From Nitrospira sp. (GTDB lineage: Bacteria; Nitrospirota; Nitrospiria; Nitrospirales; Nitrospiraceae): DNA of 51,564 nt. Positions 36,788 through 46,170 of the stretch are shown piece by piece. Below the pieces are notes generated by a model. That model was not told where the DNA came from and made no database searches. It saw only the letters and a list, made by a program, of their open reading frames with translations. The stretch spans positions 131,248-182,811 of the forward strand of contig SWDS01000008.1 in NCBI GenBank assembly GCA_005116745.1, read 5' to 3'. The first letter of the stretch is position 1. Each line of letters opens with the position of its first letter. The position numbers and the translations under genes were made by a program.

Positions 36788-37553
36788 GGCGACTAACCTT
36801 TGTCTCGAAGAGAGGCTTCAATTGCGCGTCCGGCATCGTGCGCACACCGGAAGCAGTAATGAATTTGATCACCGGATAGAGACCAGCTTCTCGGTTGACT
36901 CCTCCGGTCGCGCTATCGAATTCTGCGGCACTCGTCAACAGTCGTAATGCCTGAACAGTTGCCTGCTCTTCCGGCATCGCGCTCAGCGGCTGTTCACCCC
37001 ATGTATTCACGTAATGTAGGATTCCGCGAATGGTCGGTGAACCAGACCCGGATACTGCATAGTCCGCTCCTTCGAACTCCGCACCGAGAATGTCGTAAAA
37101 ATAAATCTTTGCCGATTCCTGCTCCAAGTCGTACCCGGCAAAGATCGGCACCACAGCACCCGTACCCGCCAGCGCCGCCGGGACGTTGTCTTTCAGCAAC
37201 TTTGAGAGAGCCCTGAGTTTACCCTCAAAACTGAGTTCCTGAAGCTGTGTCCGCCGAAAATACTTGAACGAATGTTCAAGTATGCGCGCCATTTCATACG
37301 CGGTCGCTGGCACTCCGGCAATTGCCATGACACTATGTCGATCGATCTCCAACACCTTGTCAGTGCGGTCGTACATCACCATATTGCCGGCTGTCGCACG
37401 CCGGTCCCCGGCAACCAACACCCCATCCAGGTACTTGAACGCAAGGATCGTCGTAGCTGTGGTCAGTTCCTGTCCTCGCGCCGCCTGGCTCGGCACGCCA
37501 AACACATGCCCTTGTTCTTTCAACAGCTGATAGAAATCGCTCTGCATACCCAT
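36780..37553 (-). CDS. prcB: Proteasome subunit beta
   Basis: 257 residues; N-terminal propeptide of ~33 residues, then the catalytic Thr in ATTILAFKYLDG (Thr34, or Thr32 if the second ATG is used). Lys in RTDKVLEI fits the Lys33 role and the GDRRATAGN block supports the Asp17-like position. The residue before the Thr is Ala, where actinobacterial PrcB has Gly. Mature beta subunits form the proteolytic rings. GGAG lies 6 bases before the ATG. The gene sits 82 bases downstream of UBact. Confidence 0.95.
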   Translation of the reverse strand: MGMQSDFYQLLKEQGHVFGVPSQAARGQELTTATTILAFKYLDGVLVAGDRRATAGNMVMYDRTDKVLEIDRHSVMAIAGVPATAYEMARILEHSFKYFRRTQLQELSFEGKLRALSKLLKDNVPAALAGTGAVVPIFAGYDLEQESAKIYFYDILGAEFEGADYAVSGSGSPTIRGILHYVNTWGEQPLSAMPEEQATVQALRLLTSAAEFDSATGGVNREAGLYPVIKFITASGVRTMPDAQLKPLFETKVSRHV

Positions 37554-37635
37554 ATGTCACTCCGCTCCAGTAGGGAGGCAATGGTGAGGAGAACTTTCTC
37601 CCCATTCTTATGCCTCCCGCCTCACCCCTCAGGTC

Positions 37636-37830
37636 CTATTCGCCCGTCCGCTGCTTATACCGTTCTGCCTGCTTGGGATCGACCTTGCGCATCCGTTTCA
37701 TAAGGCTATCCTTCTCGGGCGATCCCGTATCGGGCCGTCGCGGCCCGCCGCCTTCTTCCAGCGGACTTGGCGACTTCGGCATAGGATCAACTGGCCCCTC
37801 ACGTCGTTCCGGCATCATACTGTGTGTCAT
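37636..37830 (-). CDS. UBact-like ubiquitin-like protein modifier
   Basis: 64 residues, hydrophilic and probably disordered, ending in QRTGE. It differs from actinobacterial Pup, which ends in GGQ/GGE, but matches published UBact proteins of Nitrospirae: PERR-like start, a Gly/Pro-rich middle (LEEGGGPRRPDTGSPEKD), then KRMRKVDPKQAERYKQ. The C-terminal Glu would need no deamidation before ligation. The ATG overlaps the stop of the Dop-like gene (ATGA) with GGTGAGGC upstream. It sits exactly where pup sits in the actinobacterial operon. Easily missed by automatic annotation because of its size. Confidence 0.88.
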   Translation of the reverse strand: MTHSMMPERREGPVDPMPKSPSPLEEGGGPRRPDTGSPEKDSLMKRMRKVDPKQAERYKQRTGE

Positions 37831-39353
37831 GCCTCACCATCCTTCCTGTGTCGCCACGTTGCCAGCGCATCAGCCGGTGAATGGGCACATTGGAAAACAC
37901 CCATGCATCGTCGGACTTCTTGCGGATCAAAGAGATCTCCCATGTCCAGACTATGTGCGCGTAACCTTCCCACGAACTGAATCTGTTCCCATTGCATCGA
38001 TTGAATCTGATCAGGAAAACGCTGTACGCAAAGTCCGCGCAACCCACCACGGGTATCGCTTGGGCCGTTCCGAATCGCCTCGTCAATTGCCTCGTCGGTC
38101 GTCATCCGCCAAGCTTTCCCCTCGGCTTCCAATCCCAGGTACAGCCCTTGTTCGGGGTTGATATTGTGATACTCCAAGTCCAAGCTGGCCAACCAGGGAT
38201 CGTCCCAGCCGATCCGCTCTTCTCGCAGAAACGTCTCGAGTAACCACTGTTTCGTGACCCAATCCAGCTTTCCCACTAACTGTGAACGGTCTTGTGACAA
38301 CAGACCCAAGGTATTACTCCACTCATTCAATAGCCAATCCGACTCTTCGTCTGATCCGGCTAACTCGCGGCGTGCCGCCTCACAGTACTGCGCTTGAAGC
38401 TCCACAGCAGAAAGCCGGCGTCCGTCTTTGAGACGAACCACTGCTTTCAGGTCCGGATCGCGCGACAACTGTTTCACGGCAGCCACCGGCTGATCCAGCT
38501 CGATGTGAGGCATAGCCCCTCGCTCGATGAGATCGAGCACAAGCCTGGTCGTCCCGACCTTAAGCGCCGTTGCATACTCGCACATGTTGGCATCGCCGAT
38601 GATGAGATGGAGCCTCCGATATTTTATCCGATCCGCATGAGGCTCATCTCTGGTATTGAGAATCGGTCGGTTGTGCATCGTATCGACGCCCAACTCAGCC
38701 TCCATAAAGTCGGCGCGTTGAGAGAGCTGATACCACCCTGGGACATGTCCGGACTCCTGGGCTTCAGTCCCGACCTTTCCTGCGCCGGCGATGACTTGTC
38801 GGCTCACCAAGAACGGCATCAAGCCTGCAACGAGATCCGGAAAGGGAACGGCCCGCGAGACGAGATAGTTGTCGTGACAGCCATAGCTGTGGCCATGGAA
38901 ATCTGTGTTGTTTTTGTACAGCCGGAGATGCGGGCCACCGAGCGCCCGATTGCGTCGCTCGGCGGCGCGTAGGACGATACGTTCCCCCGCGCGGTCCTGA
39001 GCCAGCAGGTCTCGAAGTGTTCGGCACTCAGGCGTCGAATATTCCGGATGCGTGTGATCGTTGTAGAAGCGGGCGCCGTTCGGCAACACCAGATCACTCT
39101 TCATGTCATGGAATGAAAAGGGGCGATGGGTATCGCGTTGTGCGAACTCATCTTCCTCTCGATCCTGCTGCAAGCCCGAGGCACGAAAGCCGCGAACGTC
39201 CTCATGGGGATCCTCACCCGCATAGTCCCAACGCCGCTCAAAGGAAGCATCCAGATGGGCCCGCACCAATTCCATCGACTCGACGACCGGATCCACCTCC
39301 GGTACGTCATCGCGCGTAATCCCGTATTCGGTTTCAATGCCAAAAAGACGCAT
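37827..39353 (-). CDS. dop: Dop-like (de)ubiquitylation/deamidase-family protein
   Basis: 508 residues, PafA/Dop family. FGIETEYGIT at the N-terminus, then a Dop-type insertion (RRWDYAGEDPHEDVRGFRAS at ~40-60, with more residues up to ~85) before the NGARFYNDHTHPEYSTPEC block with catalytic-type Asp99. In Mycobacterium Dop deamidates and removes Pup; by analogy this protein should remove UBact from targets, although this modifier already ends in Glu. It starts 86 bases after the ATPase gene and shares an ATGA overlap with UBact. Confidence 0.88.
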   Translation of the reverse strand: MRLFGIETEYGITRDDVPEVDPVVESMELVRAHLDASFERRWDYAGEDPHEDVRGFRASGLQQDREEDEFAQRDTHRPFSFHDMKSDLVLPNGARFYNDHTHPEYSTPECRTLRDLLAQDRAGERIVLRAAERRNRALGGPHLRLYKNNTDFHGHSYGCHDNYLVSRAVPFPDLVAGLMPFLVSRQVIAGAGKVGTEAQESGHVPGWYQLSQRADFMEAELGVDTMHNRPILNTRDEPHADRIKYRRLHLIIGDANMCEYATALKVGTTRLVLDLIERGAMPHIELDQPVAAVKQLSRDPDLKAVVRLKDGRRLSAVELQAQYCEAARRELAGSDEESDWLLNEWSNTLGLLSQDRSQLVGKLDWVTKQWLLETFLREERIGWDDPWLASLDLEYHNINPEQGLYLGLEAEGKAWRMTTDEAIDEAIRNGPSDTRGGLRGLCVQRFPDQIQSMQWEQIQFVGRLRAHSLDMGDLFDPQEVRRCMGVFQCAHSPADALATWRHRKDGEA

Positions 39354-39439
39354 AATCGTCAGCTGACATCCTTACAAGCAACAGGCTGACAGGCGCACAT
39401 CGCCTGCATCTTGCCAGCTTGTTCCCTATCAGCCTCTCC

Positions 39440-41176
39440 TCAAATGATCTGATTCACGAGGCGTTCTTCGGTCTGACGCCCCCGCCGGAACGACGAAACC
39501 CCAATAACCTGTTCCGGGTGATGATCCAGCAGTTTCAGCCACTCCTCCGCCGCATCGTCCGGCGGCAACATGTCACCCTCTCGAAATTCTGCTGAGACGG
39601 AATCCAAGAAGTCTTTGGGTTGCAAGCCAGACGGCTGCCCCGACTGAACCGTACGGTCGATCGCCTTTTCCTTGGCACGCTGAACAATCGACGCCAAGAT
39701 GGCTCCGCTCACCAGATCACCACGGTAGAGCACCTTGTTTTGCCCGCTCCTGAGCCTGATCGACAGCAGCCGATTATCCTCCGTTCGACGAAAGATGGAT
39801 TCGATGATGTCCTCAACAAGCGAGGCCACCGCTCGCACCTGCTCACCGCCTCGTTCCTGGACCAACGCAGGATCCAGCGGCAGATCAGATGTTAAATAGA
39901 CCCTCATAATCTCAGCTGCGGCATCCCTATTCGGTCGGCTGACTTTGATTTTCCGATCAATGCGGCCTGGGCGCAGCACCGCCGGATCAATCAAGTCGGG
40001 GCGGTTAGAAGCCAAGATGATGACGACGTCATGCAGCGACTCGATCCCATCCATTTCGCTGCAGAACATTGGCACGAGCGTGTTCGAGATATTGAAGGAA
40101 CGCATGGCGCGGCGCGTTCCCAAAATCGACTCCGCTTCGTCGATGAAGATAAACGGCAACGCGCCGTCCCGGCGTCTTGCCCTCGCTTGCTCGAAGAGGT
40201 CACGAACCATCCGTTCCGATTCCCCCAGCCACATGTTGAGGATTTCAGGCCCCTTTACATGCAGGAATGCTCCGCCTGTCACCGGCGGACGCGTGTCCCC
40301 ATCGGGTTGGTGCTCTGGCTTGGATTCGCTGACCAGCTTGGCCAAGCTACCAGCGGCTGCTTGCCCGATAAGGGTCTTCCCGCATCCGGGCGGCCCGTAG
40401 AGAAGAAAACCTTTGGGTTGGGAAAACTTGAACCGCTCAAAGGTCTTGGCATGAAGCAGTGGATACTCAATCGCCTTCCGAATAGCAGCGATTGCCTCAT
40501 TCTGTCCACCAATCTGCTCCCAAGTAATGTTCGGGGTTTCGTCTAGGACATGTCGACTTGCTTTGCGATCGCCCAATTTCTCGATCGCCACACGGTGGCT
40601 AGGATCGATGCGGATCTCATCACCTGTCTTGAGCTCCACGCCGACGAGATCGGTCGACCGCTGTAGAATCAATGATTGTCGGCCCATCTCCTGTTCAAAC
40701 CGCAACCGTCCATCAGGCATAGCCTCGGCCAGTTTCAAGATCGGCCCATTCTGATCGTACCCGAGCGTCTTGATCACTGCGTAGGCTTCATTGACCAGAA
40801 TCTGAGTTCCGATCTTCAGATCAGTATCGGAAACGCGGGGGTCCACGTTGGCATAGTACTCAGCCCCACCGACGACGATGCGGGCGAGTCCCGTACCTGG
40901 AATATCCAGCAAGATGCCGATTCGATTGGCCGGTGCCGTCAGTTTGGCAACGACCTCGCCGACTTTCTTGAATTCCAGTTCACGTTGCTGATGGGCAGCT
41001 TGAGACAGCGTCACCGCATGGCGCAGCTTATACAAAAGCTTCTGGCGAGCATCCCCCTCAGGAAATGAGGACAGACATTGCTCAATCAACTCAAGCGGAT
41101 CGGTGTCTGTCTTCAGTGCCGGCTCATCGCTCCGATTGTTGGATTCATCCTGTTTAGGAGCTCTACGATCACCCAT
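39440..41176 (-). CDS. Proteasome-associated AAA+ ATPase (Mpa/ARC-type)
   Basis: 578 residues. N-terminal helical coiled coil (~45-75, HQQRELEFKKVGEVVAKL), two OB-like segments (~82-205), then the AAA+ core: Walker A GPPGCGKT (261-268), the pore-loop block KGPEILNMWLGESE, Walker B FIFIDEAES (343-350) and arginine-finger region RPGRIDRK. It unfolds tagged substrates and feeds the 20S proteasome. The C-terminus reads LVNQII, so the classical G-Q-Y-L docking motif of actinobacterial Mpa is not present. GGAGG stands upstream of the ATG. Confidence 0.93.
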   Translation of the reverse strand: MGDRRAPKQDESNNRSDEPALKTDTDPLELIEQCLSSFPEGDARQKLLYKLRHAVTLSQAAHQQRELEFKKVGEVVAKLTAPANRIGILLDIPGTGLARIVVGGAEYYANVDPRVSDTDLKIGTQILVNEAYAVIKTLGYDQNGPILKLAEAMPDGRLRFEQEMGRQSLILQRSTDLVGVELKTGDEIRIDPSHRVAIEKLGDRKASRHVLDETPNITWEQIGGQNEAIAAIRKAIEYPLLHAKTFERFKFSQPKGFLLYGPPGCGKTLIGQAAAGSLAKLVSESKPEHQPDGDTRPPVTGGAFLHVKGPEILNMWLGESERMVRDLFEQARARRRDGALPFIFIDEAESILGTRRAMRSFNISNTLVPMFCSEMDGIESLHDVVIILASNRPDLIDPAVLRPGRIDRKIKVSRPNRDAAAEIMRVYLTSDLPLDPALVQERGGEQVRAVASLVEDIIESIFRRTEDNRLLSIRLRSGQNKVLYRGDLVSGAILASIVQRAKEKAIDRTVQSGQPSGLQPKDFLDSVSAEFREGDMLPPDDAAEEWLKLLDHHPEQVIGVSSFRRGRQTEERLVNQII

Positions 41177-41241
41177 GAAAGATCCTCCATAAAGACGGCA
41201 CGGATGATCCTATCATACGCATGCATTGAATTACCGTTGCA

Positions 41242-42352
<1,111 letters not shown>

Positions 42353-42360
<8 letters not shown>

Positions 42361-42775
42361 CCAGGACCTGCACGACGAGTTCACGCATTCTGGCACGAGT
42401 ATCGAAATCCACCAACACGATCTGTTGCCACGTGCCGAGCAGAAGCGCACCGGCGGTAAACGGAATGGTGATGGACGGCCCCTGGAGTTGCCCTCGAAGA
42501 TGGCTGTGGCCGTTGTCTTCACCAGGATTGACCGTGTTGTGCTGCCATCGAGGATCAGGAGGAACGAGACGATCCCAAAACGTTTTCGTGTCTGCGCGAA
42601 TCCCCGGTTCATCCTCAATAATCATGACGGCGGCGGTGGTATGTTTGACGAATACCGTCACAATTCCAGCGGTGAGGTTGGAACTGGCCAAGGCATCGGC
42701 CACGGATTTCGTGATGTTGTGGACCTGCGTACCGCCTTCCATACGGATCGTCAGGGAAACGGTGTGGACACTCAT
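42353..42775 (-). CDS. YjbQ/UPF0047 family protein
   Basis: 140 residues. Matches the family: HNITKSVADALASSNLTAGIVTVFVKHTTAAVMIIEDEPG split in blocks, the central H-N-T-V-N-P-G-E-D-N-G-H-S-H metal-binding stretch and the LGTWQQIVLVDFD end. Some members have thiamine-phosphate synthase-like activity, others are thought to act in cell-envelope stress; role unknown here. It overlaps the upstream HD gene by 4 bases and the protease gene by 8 bases. Confidence 0.9.
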
Positions 42776-43656
42776 CCTTTTCTCCCACCCGTGAGGCTAC
42801 GAAGGTAGCGGCGGTCGCTCCGGGTCAGCGACTCGCCTCGCGCTGCTTCCAAAATTAGATCGAACACCCCTTCTGCTGTCAACGCCCGCACCGCGCTCAA
42901 GACTTGATCGCTCAGGATGCCTTCTTGCCCTAACTTATCGAGATACGCAAAGGCGTCCGACAAGCTTTCTTTTTTCCGAGCATAATAATCACGTCCTCGG
43001 CGCTGATTGCTGTAGGCTTCAAACTGTTCGCAGGCGACAAGAATCTCCGCCAATTGCCGCACCCATACCGTCGCCTTCGCCAGCCGTTCCGGGTAGTAGT
43101 AATACAGCATCACCTGTTGCATCCAAGGTGTCCACTCGACGCCCAGTGTCTTCAACGTCGGCTTCACCACACGCAATCGCCTGGCCAGACGCCGCGCATA
43201 GCCCAACCGCATTTCGATCTGCTCGACAGCCCATGAGTCCATGGCCACGCCGGAGGCCATCAGATCCTGGCGATACAACGACACGAAGGCTTCTGTCTCC
43301 CGGCCATACATCGTCCTCGGGTGAAGGGCACGCCATTCACGAGGCCTCGTCGGAATACCCCGTTGCTTGGCCCAAGACCAAATAGTTCCAAAGAGTTGCC
43401 GATCAAGGCCGGCACGGCCCAGGTCATGCAGTAGGCAAGCAACGTGATAGAGCCGGACCCGATCGCGTGGATGTCCGAGGCGGTCGGCCACGGCCACACA
43501 CATCTTCGCCGTTCGTACGGCGTGTGGCCGATCATAACCGCGGATGGTGCAGCCCGGTCGATGAGGGTGAGGATAATCATAGAGTGTCATGAGGGCCTTC
43601 GCGAGAGAACGGGAGACTTCCAGAGGTTTCCGTCGACGAGAATCAGATAGAGCCAT
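42772..43656 (-). CDS. HD-domain phosphohydrolase-like protein
   Basis: 294 residues. Metal-binding motif seen as H45 (RPHAVRTAK), then H77-D78 (LLHDLGRAGLD), and a later H-P-R-T-M-Y-G block, the pattern of HD/HD-GYP-like proteins. The C-terminal ~100 residues are helical and Arg/Glu-rich with KKESLSDAFAYLDKL. Substrate cannot be named; no GYP signature is clear. First gene of a tightly packed set with yjbQ and the HtrA-like gene. Confidence 0.78.
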   Translation of the reverse strand: MALSDSRRRKPLEVSRSLAKALMTLYDYPHPHRPGCTIRGYDRPHAVRTAKMCVAVADRLGHPRDRVRLYHVACLLHDLGRAGLDRQLFGTIWSWAKQRGIPTRPREWRALHPRTMYGRETEAFVSLYRQDLMASGVAMDSWAVEQIEMRLGYARRLARRLRVVKPTLKTLGVEWTPWMQQVMLYYYYPERLAKATVWVRQLAEILVACEQFEAYSNQRRGRDYYARKKESLSDAFAYLDKLGQEGILSDQVLSAVRALTAEGVFDLILEAARGESLTRSDRRYLRSLTGGRKG

Positions 43657-43806
43657 AATTCGCAGCCAGAGCTGAACAACTGAAGAGACCGTGGCGAGAA
43701 TATCGTCGGTTGAAAGGATGTGTCAAGACGACTCCGAGGGAATAGACTCGCCCAATCTCATGGACTTTGCTATGCTCAGCGACAGTACGTACGTGAGAAT
43801 ATTCCG

Positions 43807-44448
43807 ATGATGAACTGGGTACGCCCCTGGTGTCTCGCCGCGGCTTCGGCCATCGCCACAGAGCCGCTGTACGGCTTCGCCGGATCACTCGACAACTTGA
43901 CCGATCTGACCGGACGCGTACAAGCCATCGTAACGTTGAAAAGTCGTGACAACTTCGTCAGTGAATATCGCTACGACGTGAGTGCTAGGAACCTCTCGCC
44001 GGACGCCATTATAGGCGACTCCCTGATCATCGTGTTGGACAAGATTACCAACCTGGCCGGCGAGGATCATGAAGGTCTGACGGGAGAATCCTTTCTGAAA
44101 CGATTCGACGTGCTGGACCAAGATGGTCAGACAGACGATGGGAAGCCATACTTCCGCATTCCCGCTGGGACTTCCCCCAACCTCGTTCCGCAAACCGATA
44201 GTCTGCCCACCGTGGTCCGAATCAGGAATCGGGATTACGTGGCGGTCTTCACCCCTTCATTCAAAGTGCTAGGACAGAAGCGGCCCCCTCCGGAAGCAAA
44301 GCGTGCAGAGTCCCCAATATCTCCTGCATCTCCGGCTCTCGGACCGTCGACAGCCACTAATCGTCATGCCGTCGACAAGCTGATTCAGCTGCTGATCAAA
44401 AAGGGTGTATTGACTGAAGAAGAGTGGCGCAAAGCCAATCAGCCATGA
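43807..44448 (+). CDS. Exported hypothetical protein
   Basis: 213 residues from the ATG at 43807 (a second ATG follows directly). The frame extends to 43720 but lies in the divergent promoter region. N-terminal signal peptide (RPWCLAAASAIATEPLYGFAGS). A beta-rich domain with VQAIVTLKSRDNFVSEYRYDVS and SLIIVLDKITNLAGED resembles fibronectin-III-like folds. The C-terminal tail (VDKLIQLLIKKGVLTEEEWRKANQP) resembles a short helical motif seen at the ends of secreted proteins. The HIT gene begins in the ATGA overlap at 44445. Confidence 0.65.
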   Translation: MMNWVRPWCLAAASAIATEPLYGFAGSLDNLTDLTGRVQAIVTLKSRDNFVSEYRYDVSARNLSPDAIIGDSLIIVLDKITNLAGEDHEGLTGESFLKRFDVLDQDGQTDDGKPYFRIPAGTSPNLVPQTDSLPTVVRIRNRDYVAVFTPSFKVLGQKRPPPEAKRAESPISPASPALGPSTATNRHAVDKLIQLLIKKGVLTEEEWRKANQP

Positions 44449-44873
44449 GGGACGCACCCTGCAGGGCCTGCCAAGGCACCTGGCCGAGACAAGACCATTT
44501 CATCGCAGACCTCGGATTGTCGAAGGTCTATCTCCACGATGACCAATTCTTCCCCGGATGGGCCGTCGTCGTGTTTCAACGTCATGCGACTGAGTTATTC
44601 CAACTGGCGCCCGCCGAACGTTGTCAGCTGATCGAAGAGGTCAACCGAGTAGCGGATATCTCGGCCACAGTCCACCGAGCGAAGAAGATGAATTACGAAC
44701 TACTCGGGAACCAACTTCCTCATATCCATTGGCATATCATTCCCCGCCTCGCAGGCGATCCGGCCCCTCTGGAACCAGTATGGCGGGTGCCGCATAGTCC
44801 CCTGCTTCTGACTGGAACGGCGCTTCATGAAGCTATCAACCGTCTAGCGCACCCTCTTCGCCTGGCCGGATAA
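44445..44873 (+). CDS. HIT-family hydrolase
   Basis: 142 residues. Starts in the ATGA overlap with the preceding gene. N-terminal CRACQGTWPRQDHFIAD includes a Cys-x-x-Cys. The histidine triad is intact as HIHWHIIPR. By family it is a nucleotide hydrolase/transferase such as an Ap4A or aminoacyl-nucleotide hydrolase. The C-terminus is longer than classical HinT and ends in LAHPLRLAG. Downstream TPR gene starts after ~80 bases. Confidence 0.88.
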   Translation: MRDAPCRACQGTWPRQDHFIADLGLSKVYLHDDQFFPGWAVVVFQRHATELFQLAPAERCQLIEEVNRVADISATVHRAKKMNYELLGNQLPHIHWHIIPRLAGDPAPLEPVWRVPHSPLLLTGTALHEAINRLAHPLRLAG

Positions 44874-44954
44874 ACCCGTTCGTCCCGCATCCCCCGCACA
44901 GATGATATAATTGAAAGCTATTATGGCGCTCTGTCGAGGCGTAAAACTTTTCTG

Positions 44955-46166
44955 ATGCGTCCCAGATCCATACTGTTGGTCCTCACTGTCGCCGCGACTA
45001 TGTGCTCTTCGTCTCTCGCCCGTTCTCATTCACCGAGTGCACACAATCCCTCCGAATCATCCCAAGCCTCTGGGTCAATTTCCGGACTAGGGTTCAACGA
45101 GCCAGCCGATGCGATGACAGAGATTGCTTCATTGCGTCGAACAGTCCGTCTCTTACCGAACGACCCAGACTACCGGCTACAACTCGCCGGAGCCCTTCTT
45201 CGTGTCGGCGATCTGGATGCCGCCGTTGAGGAATGTCGAGCGGCTATTACATTACAACCGGATGATGGAAACGCCCATCTCCAACTTGGCCTCATGCTCA
45301 TGGCGAAACAAGAATGGCGGGCCGCCGCTTCCGCTCTGGGAGAAGCCATTCGACTGGAACCGGACCTATCCCATGCTCACTACAGCCTTGGAAGCGTACA
45401 GTACTCACTCGGCAATGTGACGGCCGCGGTTGAGTCCTATCGACGAACGCTTGAGCTGCGCCCTCATTTCCCCGACGCACATTATCGACTCGCGCTGTTG
45501 CTGAGAGTTGCGGGACGCACGCGAGAAGCGGCCCAACATCTGGAAACAGCAGCGGCCGGCGGGGTGCCCCAGGCCAGATTATTTCTTGGCAATGCCTACC
45601 AAACCGGGCAGGGCGTCGAGAAAAACCTCGGCTTGGCGATTTTTTGGTGGATGCAGGCAGCCGACCTTGGCCAGCACACCGCTTCCGACTCGTTGTCCAA
45701 GGTGCGGCGCCAGGCGCTCTCCTCTGAATCGACGAAGCAGCGGCGCATGGAGTTGCAGAGCGCGTTGCAGAGCTACCGCAACACACTTTGGAACGACTTT
45801 CCTGATATCAGTCGCCCGAGTGAACCGCAATCGTTGGGAAAGGTCCTTCGCGAACAGAACCGTGCGGAAGATGCGATTCCAATACTTTTGAGAGAGTGTT
45901 TCGCGTTGAGCGAAGAGGCCCATGCCGAACTCGCCACACTCTACGAAACCGGATGGGATCAGTATTTGAAACCGTTCGACAAGAACATTCTGACTTGTTT
46001 TCAAACGACTTCGGCAGACGGCTTCAGCCCGGCGAAGAAAATCCTAACTCGTATCTATGCCAAGGGGCTCGGTCTCGATGCCGACCTCCCGAAAGCGAAG
46101 GCTCTCCTCAAAGGTCTCCCCAAACAAGACACACAATCCTTGCTCGATGAGCTAGGATTCCACTAG
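44955..46166 (+). CDS. Exported TPR/Sel1-repeat protein
   Basis: 403 residues. Signal peptide (ILLVLTVAATMCSSSLA). Residues ~60-185 hold three TPR units (LRRTVRLLPNDPDYRLQLAGA, AVEECRAAITLQPDDGNAHL, AVESYRRTLELRPHFPDAHY). Then at ~190-255 a Sel1-like segment (AAAGGVPQARLFLGNAYQTG, then GVEKNLGLAIFWWMQAADLG). The remainder is helical with further repeat-like units. It is probably periplasmic. The next gene, a sigma-54 activator, begins 4 bases after its stop. Confidence 0.85.
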   Translation: MRPRSILLVLTVAATMCSSSLARSHSPSAHNPSESSQASGSISGLGFNEPADAMTEIASLRRTVRLLPNDPDYRLQLAGALLRVGDLDAAVEECRAAITLQPDDGNAHLQLGLMLMAKQEWRAAASALGEAIRLEPDLSHAHYSLGSVQYSLGNVTAAVESYRRTLELRPHFPDAHYRLALLLRVAGRTREAAQHLETAAAGGVPQARLFLGNAYQTGQGVEKNLGLAIFWWMQAADLGQHTASDSLSKVRRQALSSESTKQRRMELQSALQSYRNTLWNDFPDISRPSEPQSLGKVLREQNRAEDAIPILLRECFALSEEAHAELATLYETGWDQYLKPFDKNILTCFQTTSADGFSPAKKILTRIYAKGLGLDADLPKAKALLKGLPKQDTQSLLDELGFH

Positions 46167-46170
46167 CCGT

